A DNA stretch of 33,808 nucleotides from an uncultured Bacteroidales bacterium (GTDB taxonomy: Bacteria; Bacteroidota; Bacteroidia; Bacteroidales; UBA932). Position 1 is the stretch's first letter. Each line of letters starts with the position of its first letter. The stretch is from NCBI GenBank assembly GCA_947305815.1, contig CAMZEI010000005.1, positions 1 through 33,808 of the forward strand. The letters are read 5' to 3'. The translations under genes were made by a program, and so were the position numbers. The notes beneath the pieces were generated by a model. It did not search any database. It was not told where the DNA came from and saw only the letters and a list, made by a program, of their open reading frames with translations. Positions 23,409 to 31,981 of this stretch are shown piece by piece.

Positions 23409-25430
23409 ATGAAGGTTCTCAAGTTCGGAGGTTCTTCGGTGGCGGATGCCACATGCATTTCCAGGGTGCTCGACATCGTGGAAGCAGCGGCTGCTGGCGA
23501 CCGTGTCGTGCTGGTGCTGTCTGCAATCAAGGGCTGCACGGATGCGCTGATTGAGGCAGGCCGTCTGCCCGCGGGCGAGAGGGACCGCGCCCTTGCCCCC
23601 ATGTATCTGAGGCACAGGGATATAATTGACCGTCTCTTCACCGGAGACCAGGCTCGCGACGCTATTGAGGAAGTTTGTGCGTTGCTGGACGCGGCGGCCG
23701 CTGAGCCCGACGGAGATACCTGCCAGACCTACGGCGAGCTGCTCTCTACCCGCATCGTGGACCGCAAGCTCACCCTCGAAGGCAACAGGACTGCCTGGCT
23801 GGATTCGCGCGAGCTGATAGTCCGGGACAATCCCGACGAGAGTTATGCGCGTATTTGCAAGGCTGTCGAATCGAGGCCCGATGTCAAGATATTCGTGGCA
23901 CCCGGGTTCGTCGCGAGTGACGCTTCCGGCAGGGTATGCACCCTGGGACGCGGAGGCTCGGACCTGAGCGCCGCCCTGTACGCAGCAGCCCTGGATGCCG
24001 AATCACTGCAGATATGGACCGACGTGCCCGGAGTGATGACGACCAACCCGAGAGAAGTCCCTGCCGCACGTACGATAGAGGCCATGTCCTACGACCTCGC
24101 ATTCCGCATGGCGGAGAACGGCGCCAAGGTGCTCTATGCCCCCACGGTGCTGCCGGCTCGCAAGGCGGGGATAGACATTACGATACTCGATACGTTCCAC
24201 CCCGACGGCGGCAGCACGGTGATAAGCGCCGGCGCCGGTGCTCCCGGGGGAGCGTTTTCAGGGATATGCCGCATGGGAGGCAAACTCTACCTGGCGGCCG
24301 AGGGAGGTATCGATACCGCTTGGGAGGAGGCAGCTTGTCTGCGCACTCTTGAGAGAGCGGGCATAGAGGGCAAGGTCCTCGAGGCCGCCGGCGACCACAT
24401 CCTGCTTGAAGTCCCCGAAGGGAATGCAACTTTGGCCCTGAAGGCCCTGCACATGGAGTTCTTTGAGAAAGAATCCAATACCGTAGAGATTTACCTCGCC
24501 GGCTTCGGAGCGGTTGGAAGCGCCCTGTGCGAGCTCCTGGAGAGCAATGCCGAACGGATAGAGGCCCAGAGCGGAGCGCGCTTTGTGCTGAAAGCCGTGG
24601 CGCGGCACGAATCCGAGGACGATGCGCTGATGGAGGCTCTGATGAAGCCCGGCAGCGCGAGGAAAGTGTTTGTGGACTGTACAAACTCCAAGACCATATA
24701 CCATTATTATATACCTGTACTTGAGGCCGGTGTGGACATCGTATCGTCCAACAGGCGGGCGCTCGCAGTCCCCTACGCTGAATACGCCTCCATTAAGGCA
24801 GCGGCCCTTCGCAGCGGAGCGGCACTGAGGTACGAGACCACCGTCGGCACTTCGCTGCCTATGCTGGGGCCCCTTGCCACGGCGGCTTCCGGCGGCGACA
24901 GGATACGCAGTCTCGAAGCTGTCGTAAGCTGCACCCTCAACCGTATTTTCAGCTCGGGAGAGGACTTCTGCGCTGCGCTTAAGAAAGCTCATGCCGAGGG
25001 CCTCACCGAGAAGGATCCCCGCACCGACCTCGGTGGAGTGGACGCTCTGCGTAAGCTGCTGATTCTTTCGCGCGAAGCCGGTATCCCTCTGGATGCCGAT
25101 GACGTGGAGATCAAGCCCGTGCTGCCAGAAGAATATTTCGAGGGAAGCGTCGAGGAATTTTACCGCAGGCTCGAAGCCGCAGCGCCGAAATTCGGCACTG
25201 ACCTGCGCTTCGTAGCTTCGCTGGTAGCTGACCCTGCGGCTCCCAAGGGCTACAAAGCATTTATCGGAGTGCGGGCCGTCGGACCCGACCACCCGGCCAG
25301 GACCATTACCGGCACGGACAATGCAATCATTATGTACAGCGACTTCCACACTTCGCCCCTCGTGATTCGGGGCTCGGGCGAGGGTGCCAGAGGAGCCGCC
25401 GCAAGCGTGTTACACGATATACTGAGATAA
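23409..25430 (+). CDS. thrA: Bifunctional aspartate kinase/homoserine dehydrogenase with shortened regulatory region
   Basis: A 673-residue fusion catalysing the first step (aspartate phosphorylation) and the homoserine branch step of the aspartate family. The kinase occupies about residues 1-272 (KFGGSSV 5-11, TLGRGGSDLSAAL 178-190, WTDVPGVMTTNPR 203-215). The dehydrogenase occupies about 359-673, with the nucleotide-binding GFGAVGSAL (365-373), SSNRRAL where most enzymes have NKK, and the catalytic D-x-x-R-K in VDALRKLLIL (544-553). Usual fusions have about 810-820 residues with two ACT domains between; only about 85 residues remain here. Feedback control by threonine may be weakened or lost. 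The protein is followed 3 nt later by asd. Confidence 0.93.
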   Translation: MKVLKFGGSSVADATCISRVLDIVEAAAAGDRVVLVLSAIKGCTDALIEAGRLPAGERDRALAPMYLRHRDIIDRLFTGDQARDAIEEVCALLDAAAAEPDGDTCQTYGELLSTRIVDRKLTLEGNRTAWLDSRELIVRDNPDESYARICKAVESRPDVKIFVAPGFVASDASGRVCTLGRGGSDLSAALYAAALDAESLQIWTDVPGVMTTNPREVPAARTIEAMSYDLAFRMAENGAKVLYAPTVLPARKAGIDITILDTFHPDGGSTVISAGAGAPGGAFSGICRMGGKLYLAAEGGIDTAWEEAACLRTLERAGIEGKVLEAAGDHILLEVPEGNATLALKALHMEFFEKESNTVEIYLAGFGAVGSALCELLESNAERIEAQSGARFVLKAVARHESEDDALMEALMKPGSARKVFVDCTNSKTIYHYYIPVLEAGVDIVSSNRRALAVPYAEYASIKAAALRSGAALRYETTVGTSLPMLGPLATAASGGDRIRSLEAVVSCTLNRIFSSGEDFCAALKKAHAEGLTEKDPRTDLGGVDALRKLLILSREAGIPLDADDVEIKPVLPEEYFEGSVEEFYRRLEAAAPKFGTDLRFVASLVADPAAPKGYKAFIGVRAVGPDHPARTITGTDNAIIMYSDFHTSPLVIRGSGEGARGAAASVLHDILR

Positions 25431-25433
25431 ACC

Positions 25434-26429
25434 ATGAAAGTTGCAGTAGTAGGAGCCACCGGACTGGTGGGCACAAGGATGCTCGAGGTACTCGCCGAGC
25501 AGAAGTTCCCGGTGAGCGAACTGATACCCGTCGCTTCGGAGAAATCCGTCGGGCGCAAAGTGCCTTTCGGCGGACGCGAATGGACGGTGGTAAGCGCCGA
25601 CGAGGCAATAGCTTTAAAACCTCAGCTCGCGCTGTTCAGCGCTGGAGGAGGCACTTCGGAGCAGCTGGCACCGCGCTTTGCGGCAGTCGGGTGCCGGGTG
25701 GTGGACAATTCCTCGTTCTGGAGGATGGACCCGTCCAAGAAGCTGGTGGTCCCCGAGATCAACGGCGACGTGCTGGGCCCTGACGATATGATTATCGCCA
25801 ACCCCAACTGCTCCACCATACAGATGGTACTGCCGCTTGCTCCCCTGCACAAGGCTTACCGCATCAAGCGAATAGTCGTCTCGACATATCAGAGCGTCAC
25901 CGGGGCAGGCTATCGCGCCATCAACCAGATGAACGCAGAGCGCCGCGGGGAGACTCCCGCCGAGATGAAATTCCCCTGGACGATCGACCAGAACATACTC
26001 CCGCACATCGACAGTTTCCTTGAGAACGGCTACACCAAGGAGGAGATGAAGATGGTGAACGAGACCCGCAAGATCCTCGGCGATGACAGCATACGTATCA
26101 CAGCCACCACGGTGCGCGTCCCGGTGCAGGGCGGTCACTCCGAGTCGATCAACCTCGAGTTCGAGAAGCCTTTCGAGCTCGAAGAGGCCCGTGCCCTGAT
26201 GGCCGCGATGCCGGGAGTGACAGTGCAGGATGACCCCGAGCACAATGTATATCCGATGCCGCTGTACGCCTGGGGCAAGGACGATGTGTTCGTAGGTCGC
26301 ATACGCCGCGACGAGTCCGTGGAGAACGGCCTCAACATGTGGTGCGTCAGCGACAACATACGCAAGGGCGCTGCTACCAACGCCGTGCAGATAGCCCTCA
26401 AACTTCTCGAAAAAGGTCTTATAGCATGA
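25434..26429 (+). CDS. asd: Aspartate-semialdehyde dehydrogenase
   Basis: A 331-residue enzyme that reduces aspartyl phosphate to aspartate semialdehyde with NADPH, the branch point to lysine/DAP and threonine. It has GATGLVGTRMLEVL (7-20), the catalytic Cys in NPNCSTIQ (C126), and the substrate/His region VPVQGGHSESI. It is placed between thrA (3 nt) and dapB (ATGA overlap), so successive steps are cotranslated. Confidence 0.97.
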   Translation: MKVAVVGATGLVGTRMLEVLAEQKFPVSELIPVASEKSVGRKVPFGGREWTVVSADEAIALKPQLALFSAGGGTSEQLAPRFAAVGCRVVDNSSFWRMDPSKKLVVPEINGDVLGPDDMIIANPNCSTIQMVLPLAPLHKAYRIKRIVVSTYQSVTGAGYRAINQMNAERRGETPAEMKFPWTIDQNILPHIDSFLENGYTKEEMKMVNETRKILGDDSIRITATTVRVPVQGGHSESINLEFEKPFELEEARALMAAMPGVTVQDDPEHNVYPMPLYAWGKDDVFVGRIRRDESVENGLNMWCVSDNIRKGAATNAVQIALKLLEKGLIA

Positions 26430-27091
26430 AAATAGTTATCAGCGGATACGGCAAGATGGGCCACATGGTGGAGGCAGCGGCTCAGCGCCGCGGCATCGAG
26501 GTGGCCCTCGCAAGCGAGGATGTCTGCGCAGTGGACCCTGCCCTCGCGCGAGAATGTGTGTGCATAGATTTCACTACGCCCGATGCATTCAGGGCCAATT
26601 ATCCCGTGCTTGCGGAGCGCTTCAAGGCAGTGGTCGTCGGCACTACCGGATGGGGTGACATACTCCCCGAGGTGAGTGCCTGTTTCGAGGCCGCCGGCAC
26701 TCCCCTGATATACTCGGCCAATTTCTCCATAGGAGTCAATGCCGTCTATGCGGCCCTGGAGAAGATTGGCTCCGTCCTGCACGGACAGGGCTACACACCC
26801 CGCATCGAGGAGACGCATCACATCCATAAGCTGGACGCTCCCTCGGGGACGGCCAAGGCGATGGGTGGTATAATTGAAGGGGCACTCGGTGTTGCACCTG
26901 AAATAGTTTCCTTCCGCGAGGGCGAGGTCCCCGGGACGCATGTCGCGGAGTTCCTCTCGGATGTTGACAAGATTACGCTCACCCATGAGGCGTTCTCCCG
27001 CCAGGGATTCGCCGAGGGGGCGGTGACGGCAGCCCTGATGACCGAGGGCCTGAGCGGAGTACACGAATTTAAAACACTGATACTGAAATGA
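26426..27091 (+). CDS. dapB: 4-hydroxy-tetrahydrodipicolinate reductase
   Basis: A 221-residue DapB that reduces hydroxy-tetrahydrodipicolinate. Nucleotide-binding ISGYGKMG (5-12) and the substrate-binding signature ETHHIHKLDAPSGTA are present. The frame is open further upstream inside asd, but the ATG at 26426 gives the family start and overlaps the asd stop (ATGA). It is shorter than the E. coli enzyme (273) and near Bacteroidota lengths. It overlaps dapA by the same ATGA arrangement. Confidence 0.95.
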   Translation: MKIVISGYGKMGHMVEAAAQRRGIEVALASEDVCAVDPALARECVCIDFTTPDAFRANYPVLAERFKAVVVGTTGWGDILPEVSACFEAAGTPLIYSANFSIGVNAVYAALEKIGSVLHGQGYTPRIEETHHIHKLDAPSGTAKAMGGIIEGALGVAPEIVSFREGEVPGTHVAEFLSDVDKITLTHEAFSRQGFAEGAVTAALMTEGLSGVHEFKTLILK

Positions 27092-27954
27092 TTGAGCTTA
27101 AAGGTACGGGCACCGCACTGGTGACCCCTTTCACTCCTGAGGGAGAAGTCGATTACGAAGCTTATGCCGCTCTCGTGGAGAGGCAGATTGAAGGCGGTGT
27201 GGATTTCCTCGTCCCTCTTGCTACTACCGGTGAGACTCCGACCCTCACGGCGGAGGAGAAGTTCGCCCTGCTCAAGCTCACCCGCGGCATCGCGGGGAAG
27301 ACTCCCCTACTCGTAGGCTGCGGCTCCAACAGCGTAGCCGGGACCCTCGCCAATATGGCGGCGGTGGACGCGTCCTGCGTCGATGCCTGGCTCGTGGTCG
27401 TGCCCTTCTACAACAAGCCGACCCAGGAGGGTATGTATCAGTATTTCAAGGTAATAGCGGCAGCGACCGACAAGCCGGTGGTCATCTACAATGTCCCCGG
27501 CAGGACCGGCGCCAATATGAGCGCGGAGACCTGCATCCGGCTCGCGAAGGACTGCCCTTCCATCATAGCGACCAAGGAAGCTTCCGGCAAGTACGAGCAG
27601 ATTTGCGAGATACTCGCAGGCGCGCCCAAGGACTTCGCAGTGCTGAGCGGCGACGACGACATGACCCTCGCCATAATGAAAAAGGGCGCACGCGGAGTCG
27701 TCTCCGTGGCGTCCAACATCGCTCCCGCCGAGCTCTCTGCCATGACGGCTGCGGCTCTCGAAGGTAAATGGGAGGAAGCCGAGCGCCTCGAGGAGGGACT
27801 CAAGCCCCTCTTCAAGGCCTGCTTCGTCGAGTCCAATCCCATCCCTGCGAAGGCCGCTCTCTCGCTGCTGGGCCTCTGCACCGACACGATGCGCCTTCCC
27901 CTCACCTCCGCCACCCAGTCCACCCGCGACCTGATGGCCAGCCTGCTACACTAG
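27088..27954 (+). CDS. dapA: 4-hydroxy-tetrahydrodipicolinate synthase
   Basis: A 288-residue class I aldolase that condenses pyruvate with aspartate semialdehyde. It has GTGTALVTPF (6-15), ATTGETPTLT (45-54, the catalytic Thr pair), VIYNVPGRTGANM with the conserved Tyr, and the Schiff-base Lys in ATKEASGKY (about K161). It is last in the plus-strand operon. Its final 9 nt overlap the convergent ddh gene, and no intrinsic terminator is visible. Confidence 0.97.
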   Translation: MIELKGTGTALVTPFTPEGEVDYEAYAALVERQIEGGVDFLVPLATTGETPTLTAEEKFALLKLTRGIAGKTPLLVGCGSNSVAGTLANMAAVDASCVDAWLVVVPFYNKPTQEGMYQYFKVIAAATDKPVVIYNVPGRTGANMSAETCIRLAKDCPSIIATKEASGKYEQICEILAGAPKDFAVLSGDDDMTLAIMKKGARGVVSVASNIAPAELSAMTAAALEGKWEEAERLEEGLKPLFKACFVESNPIPAKAALSLLGLCTDTMRLPLTSATQSTRDLMASLLH

Positions 27955-28845
27955 CGAGGCGACGAGGGTGTCGGGGTCGCCTTCGAGGAGGGAGATGACG
28001 GGGATTTCGATGAGAGTATAATAACCGGGCTGCTGGCGCATCGAAGCGCGGGCGGCGGCGACCATCACCTGACCGGTGAGGGCGGGGTTGTTGATGCGCA
28101 TATCGAAACTGAGCTGCTGGTTGTGGGTGCAGCCGGAGACTCCGTTGCGGACCATATTGACTCCGTGGGCGACGTTGTTGAGAGCGGCGACGCAGGGGAC
28201 CTGCTGCACATGGGTCTCGTCGTGGACGAAGTAGGGGTCAGCCTTGATGGCGGCCTCGACGGTGGCGAAGTCGGCACCCGGCTCGAGCTCGACATAAACC
28301 ATACGGCGGTGGATGCCAGTGCCCTCCGGGATAGTGAGACTGAGGGCGTCACGCACGCCGGCGATGGCCTTGACGGCTACGGAATGTCCCATCGAGCGGC
28401 CAGGGCCGAAGTTGGTGTAGGTCACTCCTCCGGGAGCGAGAGCCTGCATAAGGGCACGGACCACAGAGTCGCTGCCGGGATCCCAGCCTGCCGAGATGAC
28501 GCTGACGGCGCCGCTCTTCCTGGCAAGGGCACCTACGCGGCTGCGAACCGCAGGGATTTCGGTGTGGATGTCGAAGCTGTCCACGGTGTTGATGCCGAGG
28601 GGCAGTATCTTCTCCAGCTGCTTCTCAACTTCGCGTGAAGGCGACGCCACCAGAGCCACATCCACCGCACCGAGCTCTTCGATGCTCTTAACCACCTTGT
28701 ACTGAGCGAGCTCAGGTGCTCCATCAGCGCTGCCGCTGCGGCGTACAACACCGACACACTCCATATCGCCCGCAACTTCGATGGCCTGCAGGCACGCCTT
28801 TCCGATATTGCCGTAACCAACGACGGCTACTTTTATCTTATTCAT
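27946..28845 (-). CDS. ddh: meso-Diaminopimelate D-dehydrogenase
   Basis: A 299-residue NADP-dependent enzyme converting tetrahydrodipicolinate and ammonia directly to meso-diaminopimelate. It has the nucleotide-binding VVGYGNIGKACLQAIE (8-23), SAGWDPGSDSVVRALMQALAPGG (118-140), the GRSMGHSVAVK region and HDETHVQQVPC. It is last in murB-murA-dapF-ddh and its ATG overlaps the dapF stop. It would bypass the LL-DAP route that needs the adjacent dapF, so both routes are encoded together. Confidence 0.94.
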   Translation of the reverse strand: MNKIKVAVVGYGNIGKACLQAIEVAGDMECVGVVRRSGSADGAPELAQYKVVKSIEELGAVDVALVASPSREVEKQLEKILPLGINTVDSFDIHTEIPAVRSRVGALARKSGAVSVISAGWDPGSDSVVRALMQALAPGGVTYTNFGPGRSMGHSVAVKAIAGVRDALSLTIPEGTGIHRRMVYVELEPGADFATVEAAIKADPYFVHDETHVQQVPCVAALNNVAHGVNMVRNGVSGCTHNQQLSFDMRINNPALTGQVMVAAARASMRQQPGYYTLIEIPVISLLEGDPDTLVASLV

Positions 28846-29630
28846 AGTTCTCCTTCGCAGAGGGTGGGACCGGTGAGGCGGACATCCGTGAAGCGGTCAC
28901 CACTGCGGTTAAAATCAATTGTTAAAGTGTCTCCGGTGGAGGCGAGGACGGTGTAGGACCCCTCGCCCGACACGCCATCTTCGATGGCGGCCGCAAGGGC
29001 GCTGGCGACCGACCCGGTGCCGCAAGAGAGGGTCTCTGCCTCGACGCCCTTCTCAAAGGTGCGGACGCGAAGTCGTCCGTCTGCCATACGGGTGACAAAG
29101 TTCACATTGGTGCCCTCGGGAGCGAAGCGTGCATCGTGCCTCAGCACGGGGCCTTCTGCTGCTATGTCTATGGCTTCGGCATCCGGGACCCACACCACGA
29201 AATGCCTGGTCCCGGTATTGAGAAACAGCCCCTCCGGATGCCTCTCGTATCCGTCAACATCGCCCATAGAGATAACTACGGACTTGGTCTCGCCCATATG
29301 AGAAAGAATCTTCCCGGTATGAATGCCGTCAGGGGCCTCGAAGCGATAGACTCCGTCGGCCGCTGCTGGATGTATTCCCAGCAGGTCAGCGAAGGCCACG
29401 GTGCAGCGGCCTCCGTTGCCGCACATCATGCCGGATGTCCCGTCCGGGTTGTAGAACTCCATGCGGAAGTCGGCATCCTTAGCTGCATCTATCAGTATCA
29501 GGCCGTCCGTAGAGTTGAGCGAACATAGCGAACGCACCATCGCGGCGCTGCGGAAACGTGCCGCGTCTATTGCGCGTATATCCATCATTACGAATGAGTT
29601 GCCCGCTCCCGAGTACCTGTAGCTTTTCAT
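28842..29630 (-). CDS. dapF: Diaminopimelate epimerase
   Basis: A 262-residue PLP-independent racemase converting LL- to meso-diaminopimelate. The two active-site cysteines are present: MMCGNGGRC (C70) and LSCGTGSVAS (C203). The N-terminus YSGAGNSFVMMD matches the family (usually G-x-G-N-D-F/S). ATGA overlaps join it to murA upstream and ddh downstream. In related Bacteroidales dapF is often next to dapL; no dapL is visible here. Confidence 0.95.
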   Translation of the reverse strand: MKSYRYSGAGNSFVMMDIRAIDAARFRSAAMVRSLCSLNSTDGLILIDAAKDADFRMEFYNPDGTSGMMCGNGGRCTVAFADLLGIHPAAADGVYRFEAPDGIHTGKILSHMGETKSVVISMGDVDGYERHPEGLFLNTGTRHFVVWVPDAEAIDIAAEGPVLRHDARFAPEGTNVNFVTRMADGRLRVRTFEKGVEAETLSCGTGSVASALAAAIEDGVSGEGSYTVLASTGDTLTIDFNRSGDRFTDVRLTGPTLCEGEL

Positions 29631-30931
29631 TGCCTGGTGATATGTGCTCCGAGAGCATTGAGCCGGCCGTCGATGTCCTCGTAGCCGCGGTCAATCTGGG
29701 AGATGTTGTCTATTTCCGAAGTGCCGACCGCCGACATAGCCGCAAGCAGCATCGCGATACCGGCACGGATATCGGGCGAAGTGAGGTGCCCTGGCTTCAG
29801 AGTATGATGATGGTCGTGTCCGATAACGACGGCCCGGTGAGGGTCGCAGAGTATTATCTGTGCTCCCATATCGATGAGTTTATCGACGAAGAAGAGCCTG
29901 GACTCGAACATCTTCTGGTGTATCAGCACGCTGCCCTTGCACTGGGTCGCCACGACCAGCATTACACTCAGCAGGTCAGGGGTGAGACCAGGCCAGGGCG
30001 CATCGGCCAGGGTCATGATGGAGCCGTCGATGAACGACTCTATCTCGTAGCTCTCCTGCGCCGGTATAAAGATATCGTCACCCTGCTGCTCCAGCTTGAC
30101 GCCGAGGCGGCGGAAGCATTCGGGGATGATGCCAAGGTTGTCGTAGGAGACGTTCTTGATGGTGATGGAGCTCTGTGTGATGGCGGCAAGTCCGATAAAA
30201 GAGCCGACCTCAACCATATCGGGGAGTATGCGGTGCGATGCTCCGTGAAGCTTCTTTACACCATTGATTGTCAGCAGGTTGGAGCCAATTCCGGAAATCT
30301 CCGCGCCCATATTGGTGAGCAGGCGGCAGAGCTGCTGGATATAAGGCTCACAGGCGGCGTTGTATATGGTGGTCTGCCCTTCGGCGAGGCAGGCTGCCAT
30401 CACTATGTTGGCGGTACCGGTGACCGAAGCCTCATCCAGAAGCATATAGCTTCCCTTGAGGGTCTTGCCTTCGAGAATGAATGCCCTCAGGTCGCGGTCG
30501 TATTCCATCGAAGCGCCAAGTTTGAGGAAGCCCAGAAGGTGCGTATCCAGACGACGGCGGCCAATTTTGTCTCCGCCCGGCTTGGGGAAGCAGGCTGTGC
30601 CGAAGCGCGCAAGCAGCGGTCCGGCGATGAGCACCGAGCCCCTGAGAGCCGCACATTTGGCGACGAACTCCGGACTGCGCAGGTATTCCTCACGGACGGA
30701 AGCCGCACGGAAGCGGTATTCGCCCTTCGCAAGCTTGGTGACCTCAACGCCGAGGTCCTTCAGAAGGGCTATAAGGTTGAGGGTATCCAGTATCTCCGGG
30801 ATATTGCTGACGGTCACTTCCTCATCGGTGAGCAGAGTCGCAGCAATTATCTCCAGGGCCTCGTTCTTGGCTCCCTGCGGGGTAATCTCGCCCGACAGGT
30901 GGTGGCCGCCTTCTATGATGAATTTTTCCAT
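29627..30931 (-). CDS. murA: UDP-N-acetylglucosamine 1-carboxyvinyltransferase (Asp-type MurA)
   Basis: A 434-residue EPSP-synthase-fold enzyme adding enolpyruvate to UDP-GlcNAc, the first committed peptidoglycan step. The N-terminus IIEGGHHLSGEITPQGAKNEAL carries the conserved Lys-Asn (22-23). The catalytic loop reads KPGGDKIGRRRLDTH, with Asp 121 where E. coli has Cys 115, the target of fosfomycin. Asp at this position is known to give intrinsic fosfomycin resistance in other bacteria and is usual in Bacteroidota. It is 3 nt after murB. Confidence 0.97.
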   Translation of the reverse strand: MEKFIIEGGHHLSGEITPQGAKNEALEIIAATLLTDEEVTVSNIPEILDTLNLIALLKDLGVEVTKLAKGEYRFRAASVREEYLRSPEFVAKCAALRGSVLIAGPLLARFGTACFPKPGGDKIGRRRLDTHLLGFLKLGASMEYDRDLRAFILEGKTLKGSYMLLDEASVTGTANIVMAACLAEGQTTIYNAACEPYIQQLCRLLTNMGAEISGIGSNLLTINGVKKLHGASHRILPDMVEVGSFIGLAAITQSSITIKNVSYDNLGIIPECFRRLGVKLEQQGDDIFIPAQESYEIESFIDGSIMTLADAPWPGLTPDLLSVMLVVATQCKGSVLIHQKMFESRLFFVDKLIDMGAQIILCDPHRAVVIGHDHHHTLKPGHLTSPDIRAGIAMLLAAMSAVGTSEIDNISQIDRGYEDIDGRLNALGAHITRQ

Positions 30932-30934
30932 AAT

Positions 30935-31945
30935 CTAAACTGTTTCGACTTCCATCTCGAGCTCCACGCCGAAGCGCTCACGGACGCCCGCGATAACTTT
31001 GTCCTTCAGCGCGAGGATGTCCTCCGGCTGCGCTCCCCTGGTGTTGACAATCAGCAGGGGTTGATTGCGGTAAACTTCTGCCCCTCCTACCTTTGCTCCT
31101 TTGAACCCGCACTGCTCTATCATCCATGCCGCAGGGACCTTGACCAGGCCGCCGGAGAGCTCATAATGCGGTACGCTCTCAAAGCCATCCGCTATACGGG
31201 TGAAATGCTCCGCGGTCACGACCGGGTTCTTGAAGAAGCTTCCGGCGCTGCCGAGTTCGGAAACGGCCGGTAGCTTGGAAGCCCTAATTTGCAGGACAGC
31301 GTCCCTCACTGCCTGCGGACTGTCCGCCGTGCCATCCGGGAACATTTCCGCGAGACCCTTGTAGCCAAGCTTCGGGGACGGGATGCGGCTCAGGGTTATG
31401 AGTACTCCAGTAATTATATATCGGCCCTTGACCTCCGGCTGCTTGAAGAAGCTGTCACGGTAGCCGTATGCGAGGTCCGGAGCCTTGAAGGCTACTTTTT
31501 CCTTATTAACTGTATCCCAGCATGTTACGCCGGCTATTATATCGCCTGCCTCAACTCCGTAAGCACCGATGTTCTGCACTGCGGCTGCTCCGACTTCACC
31601 GGGTATGCCGGAGAGGTTCTCCGCACCCCAGAGCCCGTCGGCGCATGCCTTGGCGACTAAATTATCCCACAGCACTCCGGCACCCACTGCTACCGGCACG
31701 CGGTCCGAACCAACATCAAAGTACTTGATATAGTTGATCGCCGAGTGCATCAGCGTCCCCGGGAAATCCCCGGTAAAAAGCAGGTTGCTGCCTCCGCCTA
31801 TATGCCTTACCGGCTGAGGGAGGGCTCCGAAATCTATGTCGGCAAGGTCCTTGGGACTGTCATACTCCACCCACAGGGCGCAGCTTACGTCCATGCCGAA
31901 AGTGTTGCGCTCGCGTAGGGAATATTCGGGAATCCTTGTCACCAT
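30935..31945 (-). CDS. murB: UDP-N-acetylenolpyruvoylglucosamine reductase
   Basis: A 336-residue FAD enzyme reducing the MurA product to UDP-MurNAc with NADPH. It has the FAD-binding PVRHIGGGSNLLF (45-57), SGIPGEVGAAAVQNIGAYG (112-130), the catalytic Arg in GYRDS (R163) and the proton-donor Ser in GSAGSFFKNP (S236). The length and the extra loop fit type I MurB of E. coli. It is the first gene of murB-murA-dapF-ddh, with a consensus promoter ending 6 nt before its ATG. Confidence 0.97.
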   Translation of the reverse strand: MVTRIPEYSLRERNTFGMDVSCALWVEYDSPKDLADIDFGALPQPVRHIGGGSNLLFTGDFPGTLMHSAINYIKYFDVGSDRVPVAVGAGVLWDNLVAKACADGLWGAENLSGIPGEVGAAAVQNIGAYGVEAGDIIAGVTCWDTVNKEKVAFKAPDLAYGYRDSFFKQPEVKGRYIITGVLITLSRIPSPKLGYKGLAEMFPDGTADSPQAVRDAVLQIRASKLPAVSELGSAGSFFKNPVVTAEHFTRIADGFESVPHYELSGGLVKVPAAWMIEQCGFKGAKVGGAEVYRNQPLLIVNTRGAQPEDILALKDKVIAGVRERFGVELEMEVETV

Positions 31946-31951
31946 AGCTTA

Positions 31952-31981
31952 CAAAGATACCCAAAAGACGCTAAAAGCCAA
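31952..31981 (-). promoter_or_regulatory. Promoter of murB-murA-dapF-ddh
   Basis: The minus strand has TTG (31981 to 31979), a 19-nt spacer and TATCTTTG (31959 to 31952). The -33 box lies inside the end of the upstream CBM9-like gene. The -7 box ends 6 nt before the ATG at 31945, so the transcript is nearly leaderless. Confidence 0.8.

Noticed and set aside
27957..27982. Inverted repeat GGCGAC/GTCGCC just after the dapA stop, considered as a terminator
   Set aside because: It lies inside the ddh coding sequence, has a 12-nt loop and no T-run on either side.
29558..31273. 571-codon plus-strand open frame opposite murA and murB
   Set aside because: Although long, it is fully antisense to two enzymes with complete active sites, shows no domain, and arises from high GC and codon bias.
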